Notes under the pieces: model-generated
The model's input: the letters and a program-made list of their open reading frames with translations, nothing else
Databases searched by the model: none
What the model was told of the DNA's origin: nothing
Program-made: the position numbers and the translations under genes
Assembly: GCA_964542535.1 (NCBI GenBank)
Contig: CAZIUE010000003.1
Location: forward strand, 207,312-271,311
Length of the DNA stretch: 64,000 bases
Direction: 5' to 3'
DNA from: Pseudopelobacter sp964542535
GTDB taxonomy: Bacteria; Desulfobacterota; Desulfuromonadia; Geobacterales; Pseudopelobacteraceae
Shown here: positions 8,497-16,772 of the stretch, piece after piece
Layout: each line of letters opens with the position of its first letter
Position numbering within the stretch: position 1 is the stretch's first letter

Positions 8497-11400
8497 ATGA
8501 AACTCTTCACCATCATGTGGTCCAGCTACATCCCCCCCCTCAAGCAGGTCTGCGCCGCCGAAGGGGTGGAACTGAGCGCCTGGTCCACCAAGCAGCTCAA
8601 CCGGCACCCGGAGCTGATGGACGACGCGCGCCGGGCCATGGGTGAATCCGACTGCATCCTGCTCTACCGCACCAGCGATCCGGTCTGGGAAGAGCTGGAG
8701 GATGACGTCCGCAGGGCCGGGGAGCACATTCCGGTCGTGGTGGTGGGGAGCGACCCCACCCTCTGGGGGCTCTCCACGGTCGGCCTGGGGGTGGCCTCGA
8801 CCGCCTACGATTTCATCCTCTACAACGGCGAGGATAACCTGAAGAACCTGCTCTGCTACCTGCGCGCCGCGGGGCTGGGGGAGGATTCCTCCTGGGAAGA
8901 GCCGAAGCCGGTTCCCTGGGAGGGGATCCACCACCCGGCCCTGGAGGGAATCTTCCATTCCACCGCCGACTACCTGGAGGCCTACAACGCCCGGATAAAG
9001 GTTCAGCCAAGGGGCTGGGTCGGCCTGCTCTACTCCCGCTCCAACTGGGTCAACCGCAATCTGGAGGTGGAGACGGCCCTGATCCGGGAACTGGAGAATC
9101 AGGGGCTGGGAGTGATCCCGGTCTTCTTCTACTCCATTAAGGATGTTGCCATGGGGAACCTGAGCGGCGCCGAGTGCATCGAAACGTTCTTCCTGGACGG
9201 GGAACTGCCGTTGGTGCAGGGGATCGTCAAGCTCAGCTCCTTCTTCCTGGGGAGTCACTCCGGCGGGGTCAGGGAATCGGATGCGCCTCCGGGGGTGGAG
9301 CTGATGAAACAGCTCAACGTGCCGCTCTTCTCGCCGCTGATTTCCTACTACAAGAACGAAGAGGAGTGGCTGGCCGATCCCGAGGGGCTGGGCGCCCAGG
9401 TGGGATGGAGCATGGCCATGCCCGAGTTCGAGGGGGTGATCGAACAGATGGTGGTGGGCGCCTCCAGCGGCACCGCCGACCCGGAAGCGGAGCGCTACCT
9501 CCCCATCCGGGAACGCATGGAAAAATTCGCCCGGCGGGTGGCCGCCTGGATAAAACTGGGGAGCACGCCGGTGGGCGAGCGGAAGGTTGCCTTCATCCTG
9601 CACAACAACCCCTGCGTATCGGTGGAGGCCAGCGTGGGAGGGGGAGCCCATCTGGATACCCTGGAGAGCGTGGCCCTGATCATGGAGCGCATGAGGGATG
9701 CCGGCTACGCCATCACCGCGCCGGGGAGCGGCAGGGAGTTGATCCATACCATCATGGAACGCAAGGCCATCTCCGAGTTCCGCTGGACCACGGTGGAGGA
9801 GATCGTTGAGAAGGGGGGAACCCTGGATCTGCTGGAGGTGGAGCGCTATCTCCCCTGGTTCAACGAACTGCCGCGGCAGACGCGGGAACGGATGACCGAA
9901 GCCTGGGGCGCCCCACCGGGGGAAGAGCTGGACGGAGTCCCCGCGGCCATGGTCCATGACGGCCGCATCCTGATCACCGGGGTGCGCTACGGCAACGCCG
10001 TGGTCTGCGCCCAGCCCAAGCGCGGCTGCGCCGGTCCCAAGTGCGACGGCCAGGTCTGTAAGATCCTCCACGATCCGGACATCCCGCCCCCCCACCAGTA
10101 CGTGGCCACCTACAAGTGGCTCGCACGGGAATTCAGGGCGGACGTCATCGTCCACGTGGGGACCCACGGCAACCTGGAATTCCTGCCGGGCAAGGGAACC
10201 GGGCTCTCCTCGGGCTGTTTTCCGGACATCGGCATCGACACCATGCCGCACCTGTACATCTACAACGCCGACAACCCTCCCGAGGGAACCATCGCCAAAC
10301 GCAGAAGCCTGGCTACACTGGTCAACCACCTGCAGACCGTCATGGCGCCGGGGGAGCTGTACGGCGACCTGGAAGCCATCGAACGGCTGCTGGAGGATTA
10401 CCGCCGCTTCAGGAGCGTGGAACCGGCCAAGGCCCACACCATCTCCCACATGCTGGCCGAGAAGGTCAAGGGCTTGCAGCTGATCAAGGGGGAGGTCACC
10501 CACGACAACGTGGAGGAGAAGGTGCGGGAAATACACGACGCCCTGGCCATGCTCAGGGGAACCCGCATCCCCTCGGGAATGCACGTGTTCGGACGCTGCC
10601 CCCAGGGAGAACGGCTCTCGGAGTTCGTTTACGCCATCGTGCGCTACGAAACCGGCCCGGATTCCCTGCGCGGTTTGACCGCCCGGGCTCTCCCCCGCTT
10701 CCCGGACGAAGATGACGATGTCTACCGGGAGCGTGTGGATGGCGCCGCCCGGAAGATCTGCAAGGGGTACCTGGAGCAGGAGATTCCGGTGGCGGAAGGG
10801 TTGGCCGCACTTCGGCTCCGCTCAGGGAACGGTCAGGCATCCGCTGAAATACATCTCCCTCCCCTGCAAGGGGAGGGTCGGGGTGGGGATGGGGTTGACG
10901 ACGCCACCATCGCCTCGGTCCAGGCCTTCATCGACACCGTACGGGCCAACGTCCTGGCCTCGGACGAGATCGGCTCCCTGTTCAACGGCTTCCGGGGAGG
11001 GTACATCGAACCGGGGCCGTCGGGACTCATGACCAGGGGACGGCCCGACATCCTCCCCACCGGCCGCAACTTCTACTCCCTGGACCCCCACAAGCTCCCC
11101 TCCCCGGTGGCCTGGGAGACCGGGGTGCAGCTGGCCGAGAAGAGCCTGGACAAATATCTGGAGGAGGAGGGGCGTTACCCGGACAGCATCGCCTTCCACT
11201 GGCAGGCCACGGATATCATGTGGACCGACGGCGAGGGTATGGCCCAGATGCTGAGCCTGCTGGGGGTCTCCCCCCAGTGGCAGCCCAACGGCCGGGTACG
11301 CGGCTTCAGCGTCACTCCCCTGGTGGAGCTGGGACGACCGCGTATCGACATCACCGTGCGGGTCTCGGGCATCACCCGGGACAACTTTCCCTCCTGCATC

Positions 11401-12369
11401 GACCTGCTGGACGAGGCGGTGCGGGCGGTGGCATCCCTGGACGAACCGCTGGAGATGAACTACGTGCGCAGGCACACCCTGGAACGCCTGGGTGAGGAGC
11501 GCCCCGACAACCAAGAGGCGCTGCGCCGGGCCACCTACCGCATCTTCGCCAGCCGGCCCGGCACCTACCAGGCCGGTACCCAGCTGGCGGTGTACGCCTC
11601 GGCCTGGGAGACGGAGCAGGACCTGTCGAACGTATTCCTCTACTGGAACGGCTACGCCTACGGCAAGGGGACCTTCGGCGCCCCGGCCCATGACAGCCTG
11701 AGGGAGAGCCTGAAGAGGGTCAGCCTGACCTTCAACAAGACCGCCAGCGACGAGTACGATCTGACCGGCTGCTGCTGCTATTTCGGCACCCACGGCGGCA
11801 TGATCAACGCCGCCCGGGTCATCTCGGGCAACGAGATCAAAAACTACTACGGAGACACCCGGGAGCAGGGGGAGGTGCGGGTACGGACGCTGGAGGAGGA
11901 GATGCGCCGGGTGGCCCGGGGCAAGATCCTCAACCCGGCCTGGATCCAGGGGATGAAGGAGCACGGCTACAAGGGGGCCGGGGAGATCAGCAAGCGGGTC
12001 GGCCGCATCTACGGCTGGCAGGCCACGGCCAGGGCGGTGGATGACGCGGTCCTGGACGATATCGCCCGCACCTTCATGATGGACGAGGAGAACCGGGAGT
12101 TCTTCGAGAAGGAGAACCCCTGGGCCCTGGAGGAGATCGGCAGAAGACTCCTGGAGGCGTCCCAACGCGGCCTGTGGAACCCGGCCGACGACGTCAAGGA
12201 AGAGCTCAGGGAGATCTACCTGGAGATCGAGGGGTGGATGGAGGAGCGCATGGGGGACGTGCGCGGCGAGTTCCAGGGGGGGAGCATCGACATCATCACC
12301 GCGGCCGACGTGGCGGGATGGAAAGCCAAGATGGCTGCGGTGGGGATTGTCGGATACACCGCACCATGA
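8497..12369 (+). CDS. cobN: CobN-family metal chelatase large subunit
   Basis: This 1290-residue protein belongs to the CobN/ChlH/BchH family, the large tetrapyrrole-binding subunit of cobaltochelatase and magnesium chelatase. Family blocks are visible: FILHNNPC near residue 366, GGGAHLDTLESVA, IVHVGTHGNLEFLPGKG (near 550), IYNADNPPEGTIAKRRS, and C-terminal YYGDTREQGEVRV. Genes for ChlI- and ChlD-type partners follow, replacing CobS/CobT. Near residues 772-800 there is a low-complexity block (HLPPLQGEGRGGDG) that looks like a translated dispersed repeat. In this operon it may insert metal into, or remove it from, an imported tetrapyrrole. HmuS of Bacteroidota hmu loci is a CobN relative in a similar setting. 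Confidence 0.88.
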   Translation: MKLFTIMWSSYIPPLKQVCAAEGVELSAWSTKQLNRHPELMDDARRAMGESDCILLYRTSDPVWEELEDDVRRAGEHIPVVVVGSDPTLWGLSTVGLGVASTAYDFILYNGEDNLKNLLCYLRAAGLGEDSSWEEPKPVPWEGIHHPALEGIFHSTADYLEAYNARIKVQPRGWVGLLYSRSNWVNRNLEVETALIRELENQGLGVIPVFFYSIKDVAMGNLSGAECIETFFLDGELPLVQGIVKLSSFFLGSHSGGVRESDAPPGVELMKQLNVPLFSPLISYYKNEEEWLADPEGLGAQVGWSMAMPEFEGVIEQMVVGASSGTADPEAERYLPIRERMEKFARRVAAWIKLGSTPVGERKVAFILHNNPCVSVEASVGGGAHLDTLESVALIMERMRDAGYAITAPGSGRELIHTIMERKAISEFRWTTVEEIVEKGGTLDLLEVERYLPWFNELPRQTRERMTEAWGAPPGEELDGVPAAMVHDGRILITGVRYGNAVVCAQPKRGCAGPKCDGQVCKILHDPDIPPPHQYVATYKWLAREFRADVIVHVGTHGNLEFLPGKGTGLSSGCFPDIGIDTMPHLYIYNADNPPEGTIAKRRSLATLVNHLQTVMAPGELYGDLEAIERLLEDYRRFRSVEPAKAHTISHMLAEKVKGLQLIKGEVTHDNVEEKVREIHDALAMLRGTRIPSGMHVFGRCPQGERLSEFVYAIVRYETGPDSLRGLTARALPRFPDEDDDVYRERVDGAARKICKGYLEQEIPVAEGLAALRLRSGNGQASAEIHLPPLQGEGRGGDGVDDATIASVQAFIDTVRANVLASDEIGSLFNGFRGGYIEPGPSGLMTRGRPDILPTGRNFYSLDPHKLPSPVAWETGVQLAEKSLDKYLEEEGRYPDSIAFHWQATDIMWTDGEGMAQMLSLLGVSPQWQPNGRVRGFSVTPLVELGRPRIDITVRVSGITRDNFPSCIDLLDEAVRAVASLDEPLEMNYVRRHTLERLGEERPDNQEALRRATYRIFASRPGTYQAGTQLAVYASAWETEQDLSNVFLYWNGYAYGKGTFGAPAHDSLRESLKRVSLTFNKTASDEYDLTGCCCYFGTHGGMINAARVISGNEIKNYYGDTREQGEVRVRTLEEEMRRVARGKILNPAWIQGMKEHGYKGAGEISKRVGRIYGWQATARAVDDAVLDDIARTFMMDEENREFFEKENPWALEEIGRRLLEASQRGLWNPADDVKEELREIYLEIEGWMEERMGDVRGEFQGGSIDIITAADVAGWKAKMAAVGIVGYTAP
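10809..10895 (+). repeat. Dispersed repeat material carried in frame inside cobN
   Basis: Two pieces of repeats seen elsewhere in the window lie side by side here. The first, about 10810-10832, reads CTTCGGCTCCGCTCAGGGAA and resembles one arm of the inverted repeat at 33182-33253. The second, about 10855-10895, is a CCCTCCCCTGCAAGGGGAGG hairpin plus GGTCGGGGTGGGGATGGGG, like the elements at 12375-12470 and 61684-61762. The reading frame stays open and gains about 29 codons. The exact borders are estimated. Confidence 0.6.
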
Positions 12370-12374
12370 TGCTG

Positions 12375-12470
12375 TTACCCCCCCCTTGGAAGGGGGGGCA
12401 GGGGGGATGTGGTTTCAGCGTCAAAGGCAATCCCCCTCAATCCCCCTTTTCAAAGGGGGAAATAACGACA
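12375..12470. repeat. G/C-rich palindromic dispersed repeat between cobN and chlI
   Basis: Two inverted G-tract/C-tract units face each other: a CCCCCCCCTTGGAAGGGGGG hairpin with a trailing G-rich tail, then a C-rich stretch leading into a CCCCCTTTTCAAAGGGGG hairpin. The same design appears at 61684-61762 and, shortened, inside cobN. It fills most of the 126-base cobN-chlI gap and may fold strongly in the polycistronic RNA. Confidence 0.75.
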
Positions 12471-12495
12471 AAATCGATTTCAAAAAGGTACGTAC

Positions 12496-13509
12496 ATGAA
12501 TTTTCCGTTTACGGCCATTGTCGGCCAGGAGGAATTGAAGAGCGCCCTGATCCTGAACGTGATCGACCCCGGCATCGGCGGGCTGCTGGTGATGGGGGAG
12601 AAGGGAACTGCCAAGAGCACGGCGGTGCGCGCCCTGGCGGAACTGCTGCCTGAACTGACGGTGGTGCGGGAATGCCGCTTCCACTGCGACCCCTGGGGTG
12701 ATCTGTGCGGTTCCTGCCGGGAACAACGGGACGGCCCGGGGCTGGCCGACGCTACAGTGAGGATGCGGGTGGTGGAGCTCCCCCTGGGGATCACCGAGGA
12801 CCGCCTGATCGGTACCCTGGACATCGAGCACGCCATCAGGCAGGGGGAGAAGCGCTTCGAGCCGGGGCTTCTGGCGGACGCCAACCGCAACTTCCTCTAC
12901 GTTGACGAGGTCAACCTGCTGGAGGACCATATCATCGACCTGCTGCTGGACTCGGCCGCCATGGGGGTCAACACGGTGGAGCGGGAGGGGATCTCCTTCA
13001 GCCACCCTGCCCGCTTCATCCTGGTGGGGAGTATGAACCCCGAAGAGGGGGACCTGCGGTCCCAGCTCCTGGACCGTTTCGGACTCTGCGTGCAGGTGAC
13101 CGGGCTGCACGACCGGGAGCAGCGCATGGAGATCCTGCGCCGCAGGGCCGCCTTCGACCGTGACGCCCGGACCTTTGCCGAACAATGGGCAGACAGACAG
13201 CAAGAACTGGCCGAGCGTATCGTCGCTGCCCGGGGAAGAGTGGCCGAGGTGGAGCTGGACGACCAGGCACTGGAGCGGATCGTGACCATCACCGCGGCCC
13301 TGAAGCTGGACGGGCACCGGGCCGACATCGTGATCATGAAGTGCGCCCGAGCCCTGGCCGCCTACCGGGGTGTGGGGAGGGTGGGAACAGAAGAGATCCG
13401 CGACGCGGCCCTGCTGGCCCTCCCCCACCGCCAGAAGCGGCTCCCCTTCCAGGAGATGGGAAGCGAGCGGAGCATACTGGGGAGAATTCTGGAAGAGAGC
13501 CTGTCGTGA
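12496..13509 (+). CDS. chlI: ChlI/BchI-type AAA+ chelatase subunit
   Basis: The 337-residue AAA+ ATPase follows the ChlI pattern: N-terminal FTAIVGQEELKSALILN, Walker A GEKGTAKST near residues 35-43, the family-specific insertion with PFHCDPWGD-like RECRFHCDPWGD, Walker B NFLYVDEVNLL, sensor 1 GSMNPEEGDLRSQLLDRFGL, and a C-terminal helical lid. In the magnesium chelatase family a ring of I subunits docks on the D-subunit ring to drive metal insertion by the H/CobN subunit. The gene's last codon overlaps the GTG of chlD. Confidence 0.92.
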   Translation: MNFPFTAIVGQEELKSALILNVIDPGIGGLLVMGEKGTAKSTAVRALAELLPELTVVRECRFHCDPWGDLCGSCREQRDGPGLADATVRMRVVELPLGITEDRLIGTLDIEHAIRQGEKRFEPGLLADANRNFLYVDEVNLLEDHIIDLLLDSAAMGVNTVEREGISFSHPARFILVGSMNPEEGDLRSQLLDRFGLCVQVTGLHDREQRMEILRRRAAFDRDARTFAEQWADRQQELAERIVAARGRVAEVELDDQALERIVTITAALKLDGHRADIVIMKCARALAAYRGVGRVGTEEIRDAALLALPHRQKRLPFQEMGSERSILGRILEESLS

Positions 13510-15356
13510 GGTTCAACCAGTTCGTCGGCCAGGAGGAGGCCAGGCTGGGGCTGATCCTGAACGCCATCGATCCCGCGTGCGGCGGCCTGCTGCTGGTGGG
13601 GGGAAACGGCAGCGGCAAATCCACCCTGGCCCGCCTGGGGCGCGGAATTCTGAACCAGGACACCCCGTTTGTGGAGCTTCCGCTCAATATCACCGAGGAA
13701 TCGCTCCTGGGAGGGATCGACATGGAGGCGACCCTGGCGCGGGGAGCACGGGTCCTTCAGCCCGGGATCCTCTCCCGGGCCAACGGCGGCGTGCTGTTCG
13801 TGGACGACATCAACCTGCTCTCCCCGGAGCTCCTGTCTCTCCTGATGGAGCCCCAGTCCCGGGGTGCGGAGCTGATCGAACGGGAAGGGGTGAGTGAGCG
13901 GCGGGAGTGCAGCTTCATCGTCCTGGCCACCATGAACCCGGACGAGGGGGACCTCTCGCCGCACCTCATGGACCGCATCGGGCTGTGTGCCGTCATGGAG
14001 GAGCTGAACGGACGCGACCAGCGTCTGGCGGTCATGCGCCTGGCAGCTTCCAGGCAGTTCAACGTCGAAGCTGACCAGGAGACCGCCTCCGCCATCTCCA
14101 CGGCCCGTCGGCTACTGCCGCGGGTCCGGTTCTCCAGGGAAGCGCTGGAGCATCTGCAACGGGTGGTGGAACGAAACCCGAGCCCCGGCCACCGGGGCGA
14201 CCTGTTCCTGCACGCAGCAGCCCGCGCCTATGCCGCCTGGAAGGGGGAGCCTGAGGTGACCGATGGACATATCGACCGGGTGGCAGGCCTGGTGTTTGCC
14301 CATCGCCGTCTGGAGCTGCGGGAAGAGGAACAGACCGTCCCCGAGCCGGAACAGCCCCGCGATCACGACCAGCAGGAGGAGCAGGACCGGGCTGACGAGC
14401 AGGGACGGCAGCCGCCCCCCCCGGAAAACGGGATGGATGAAACGGACGATCAACCGTCGCGGGAAGGGGAACGGGACGCGGACGGTTCGCAACGCGAGTC
14501 ATCCGATCGTGAGGAGATCATGGAGGTGGGCGCCCCCTTCCCGCTGCGCCGCATCAGCCTGCGCAGGGACCGCCTGAAACGCCGGGCAGACGGCCGCCGC
14601 ACCAGGACCCGCGTCAGGGGGCGCGGCGGCCGCTACGTCAAAAGTCTGCTCGTCTCACCGGACCGGGACATCGCCATCGACGCCACCTTACGGGCCTGTG
14701 CTCCGTTTCAGAAGGCGCGGGGCCAGGGGGACAAGCTGCTGATCGAGCAGGAGGACCTGCGGTTCCGCCAGCGGGAGCGGAGGATGGGGCATCTGGTGCT
14801 GTTCGTGGTGGATGGTTCCGGTTCCATGGGTGCCCGGCAACGGATGAGGGAGACCAAGGGGGCGATCCAGTCGCTGCTTCTGGACTGTTACCGCAAGCGG
14901 GACCGGGTGGCCATGATCGTCTTCCGCGGGGAGCGGGCCGAACTGGTGCTCCCCCCCACCTCCAGCGTGGAGCTGGCCGCCCGACGGCTGGCCGAGCTGC
15001 CGGTGGGAGGGAAGACCCCCCTGGCGGCCGGCCTGCTGGAGACTCACCGCCTGATACAACGCACCTCTCTGCGCCACCCGGAACTCCGCATCCTGGTGGT
15101 GCTGATCACCGACGGACGGGGCAACCAGCACCTGACGCCGGAAACCCGGAAAGATGAGGTCTCCAGCCTGTCCGGCCTGCTGGCGGAAGAACGGCAGTGC
15201 GACTTCATCGTCATCGACACCGAACATAAGGGGAATTTTTTGAAAACCGACCTGGCAATGGAGCTTGCCCTTCGGCTGGAGGCTGAGTACTTCACCATCG
15301 AGGCATTACGGGCCGACAATCTGACCGGGATGGTCCAGACCAGGATGCCCGGGTAA
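13506..15356 (+). CDS. chlD: ChlD/BchD-type chelatase subunit (AAA+ plus VWA)
   Basis: The GTG at 13506 overlaps the chlI stop. The 616-residue product has an N-terminal AAA+ module that retains a good Walker A (GGNGSGKST, near residues 36-44) and VLFVDDINLL, unlike the degenerate ATP sites of many D subunits. A charged Q/E/D/P-rich linker follows (about residues 275-345), then a VWA domain with the MIDAS motif DGSGSMG (near 439) and LITDGRGN. It should bridge the I ring and CobN. With cobN and chlI it makes a complete three-subunit chelatase using ChlID in place of CobST. This is the last gene of the operon. Confidence 0.92.
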   Translation: MRFNQFVGQEEARLGLILNAIDPACGGLLLVGGNGSGKSTLARLGRGILNQDTPFVELPLNITEESLLGGIDMEATLARGARVLQPGILSRANGGVLFVDDINLLSPELLSLLMEPQSRGAELIEREGVSERRECSFIVLATMNPDEGDLSPHLMDRIGLCAVMEELNGRDQRLAVMRLAASRQFNVEADQETASAISTARRLLPRVRFSREALEHLQRVVERNPSPGHRGDLFLHAAARAYAAWKGEPEVTDGHIDRVAGLVFAHRRLELREEEQTVPEPEQPRDHDQQEEQDRADEQGRQPPPPENGMDETDDQPSREGERDADGSQRESSDREEIMEVGAPFPLRRISLRRDRLKRRADGRRTRTRVRGRGGRYVKSLLVSPDRDIAIDATLRACAPFQKARGQGDKLLIEQEDLRFRQRERRMGHLVLFVVDGSGSMGARQRMRETKGAIQSLLLDCYRKRDRVAMIVFRGERAELVLPPTSSVELAARRLAELPVGGKTPLAAGLLETHRLIQRTSLRHPELRILVVLITDGRGNQHLTPETRKDEVSSLSGLLAEERQCDFIVIDTEHKGNFLKTDLAMELALRLEAEYFTIEALRADNLTGMVQTRMPG

Positions 15357-15686
15357 TGGTGGAGGGCGACAACACGGCGTCACCTTTGGCGGATTATAAT
15401 CTCTTTTACCTTGACAGGTGATCCGACTGTTTTTTGATCAATCCAAATTTTTATTCGTAAATCTGAATAGTTACGGATCTCTGTTCACAGCTTTTCAAGT
15501 GCGATTGTGGAAAAAGCATGGCTGTTCAACAGGCGTCTCCGTACCCTGGCCAGCCTGGATAACCGGCACGCCCAGGGTACGGGTTAACCCTGTTTTGCCC
15601 GCGGGACGTTCGGAGTTTGATGGCAGGAGGAAAACTCGGGGCATGAGCGGAGGCTGCGGCTCCCCGGCTGCCGCCTCCGCCCGGAA
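15357..15686. other. Intergenic region with two strong hairpins
   Basis: No gene is seen between chlD (plus) and the His-rich gene (minus). The first 180 bases are A+T-rich. At 15539-15582 there is an 11-base perfect stem (CCGTACCCTGG with its complement, 22-base loop) overlapping a 10-base palindrome GGGTTAACCC at 15581-15590. At 15647-15680 a second stem (GCGGAGGC / GCCTCCGC) lies just downstream of the His-rich stop codon and may end that transcript, though no long T-run follows on the minus strand. Confidence 0.55.
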
Positions 15687-15947
15687 TCAGTGCTGGTGGT
15701 CGTGGAGTTCCTGGTCATGACCGGGATGGTCGTGGCCATGCTCGCTTTCGGGATGCTGTTCATGGTTATGATCGTGGCCGCATTGACCGCCATGGACATG
15801 GGCATGCTCGTGCTCATGGTGATGGGGGTGGACATGGTCATGCTCGTGGGGATGGGCATGAACCAGATCACCGTGGCGGTGGGGGTGCTCGTGGCGGTGA
15901 TGGTGGGAATGCTCGTGATCATGGCTGTGGCTGTGTTTTCCTTCCAT
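15687..15947 (-). CDS. Extremely histidine-rich probable metal-binding protein
   Basis: From the ATG at 15947 the product has 86 residues, of which 36 are histidine, mostly in HxH, HDH, HEH and HPH repeats. One cysteine is present (GGQCGHDH). An AAGGAG ribosome site 8 bases upstream picks this start over the ATG at 16001. There is no signal peptide or membrane segment, so it is probably cytosolic. By composition it resembles Hpn-like nickel/zinc storage proteins, but simple-sequence similarity cannot prove relationship. Its place between a chelatase operon and nikR suggests nickel, cobalt or zinc handling. The mirror frame on the other strand is Met/Val-rich only because CAT/CAC codons read backwards as ATG/GTG. 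Confidence 0.75.
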   Translation of the reverse strand: MEGKHSHSHDHEHSHHHRHEHPHRHGDLVHAHPHEHDHVHPHHHEHEHAHVHGGQCGHDHNHEQHPESEHGHDHPGHDQELHDHQH

Positions 15948-16236
15948 GGCGCTCTCCTTGTGTCGCAGAATGATCTCACGTCTGGGTCGATTCTTCAACA
16001 CGCTGATTTTATTGTCAATACTGTGCCACGGATACTTTTTTCCGGTGTCGAATACGCGCCGGATTATGAAAATCCGGTGTCATACTTTCCGGTGGATTCC
16101 GCGTCCGATCCGTGATATCGAGCTCGGACGACCGAAAGAACCGGGCACGGCCCGGCAGGGAGCGGTCCAAGGGACGGTCCCGGACGGGACAGGGGAAGCC
16201 GCGCGGTTTCGGTATGAACGACGAGGAGGTGTGTAC
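15948..16236. other. Divergent intergenic region between the His-rich gene and the FmdE-like gene
   Basis: The 289-base region must carry the promoters of both genes. The half nearest the His-rich gene is A+T-rich. The half nearest the FmdE-like gene is very G+C-rich and full of short complementary blocks (CCGGGC/GCCCGG at about 16140-16155, GGGACGGTCCCG at about 16172-16183), so the leader RNA could be structured. I do not recognise a known riboswitch class in it. Confidence 0.4.
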
Positions 16237-16767
16237 GTGGATATGACGGAGTGGGAACGATGCGTAACCTTTCACGGCCACGAGTGCCCGGGGCTTGCCA
16301 TCGGCATCAAGGCCTGTCAGGCGGCCCAAAGACATCTGGGGATCGGTTTTTCGGCGGATGAACAGGTGGTGTGCGTCACGGAAAACGACGCCTGCTGCGT
16401 GGACGGGATCCAGTTCATCGCCGGATGCAGTGTGGGCAAAGGAAACCTGATCTTCCGCAACCGGGGCAAGATGGCCTTCACCTTTTTCCGGCGGGACACG
16501 GGCCAGGGAGCAAGGTTCGTCCTGAAGAGTACGGTGTGCCGGGGAGACATGGAGCGCGGCGCCTACCAGCGGGCGCTGCTGGAGATGGACCCGGATGAGC
16601 TCTTCGACGTCAAGGAGCCGGGATTCCCCCTGCCGGAACGGGCGCGCCTGTTCCCGGGGGTAGTCTGCGAACAGTGCGGCGAAACCGCGGCCGAGCCGAT
16701 GATCCGCCTGAATCAGGGGCGCAGGCTCTGTCTGGACTGCTGCGAGGAGTACACGCGGGGCTGGTGA
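16237..16767 (+). CDS. FmdE-like protein with C-terminal zinc finger
   Basis: The N-terminal domain matches the FmdE/PF02663 family: TFHGHECPGLAIGIKACQAA, then CVTENDACCVDGIQFIAGCSVGKGNL. The conserved Cys and His residues there bind metal. The C-terminus holds a zinc finger CEQCGE...CLDCC. FmdE was named from molybdenum formylmethanofuran dehydrogenase operons, but bacterial members are stand-alone and their function is not settled. I chose the GTG at 16237 because GAGGAGG lies 7 bases before it; the ATG at 16243 is possible. It converges with the hybrid kinase gene, 5 bases apart. Confidence 0.85.
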   Translation: MDMTEWERCVTFHGHECPGLAIGIKACQAAQRHLGIGFSADEQVVCVTENDACCVDGIQFIAGCSVGKGNLIFRNRGKMAFTFFRRDTGQGARFVLKSTVCRGDMERGAYQRALLEMDPDELFDVKEPGFPLPERARLFPGVVCEQCGETAAEPMIRLNQGRRLCLDCCEEYTRGW

Positions 16768-16772
16768 GGCGT

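Noticed and set aside
15690..16115. Plus-strand Met/Val-rich frame that looks like a membrane protein
   Set aside because: It is the reverse reading of the His-rich gene: CAT and CAC codons become ATG and GTG. No ribosome site and no family.
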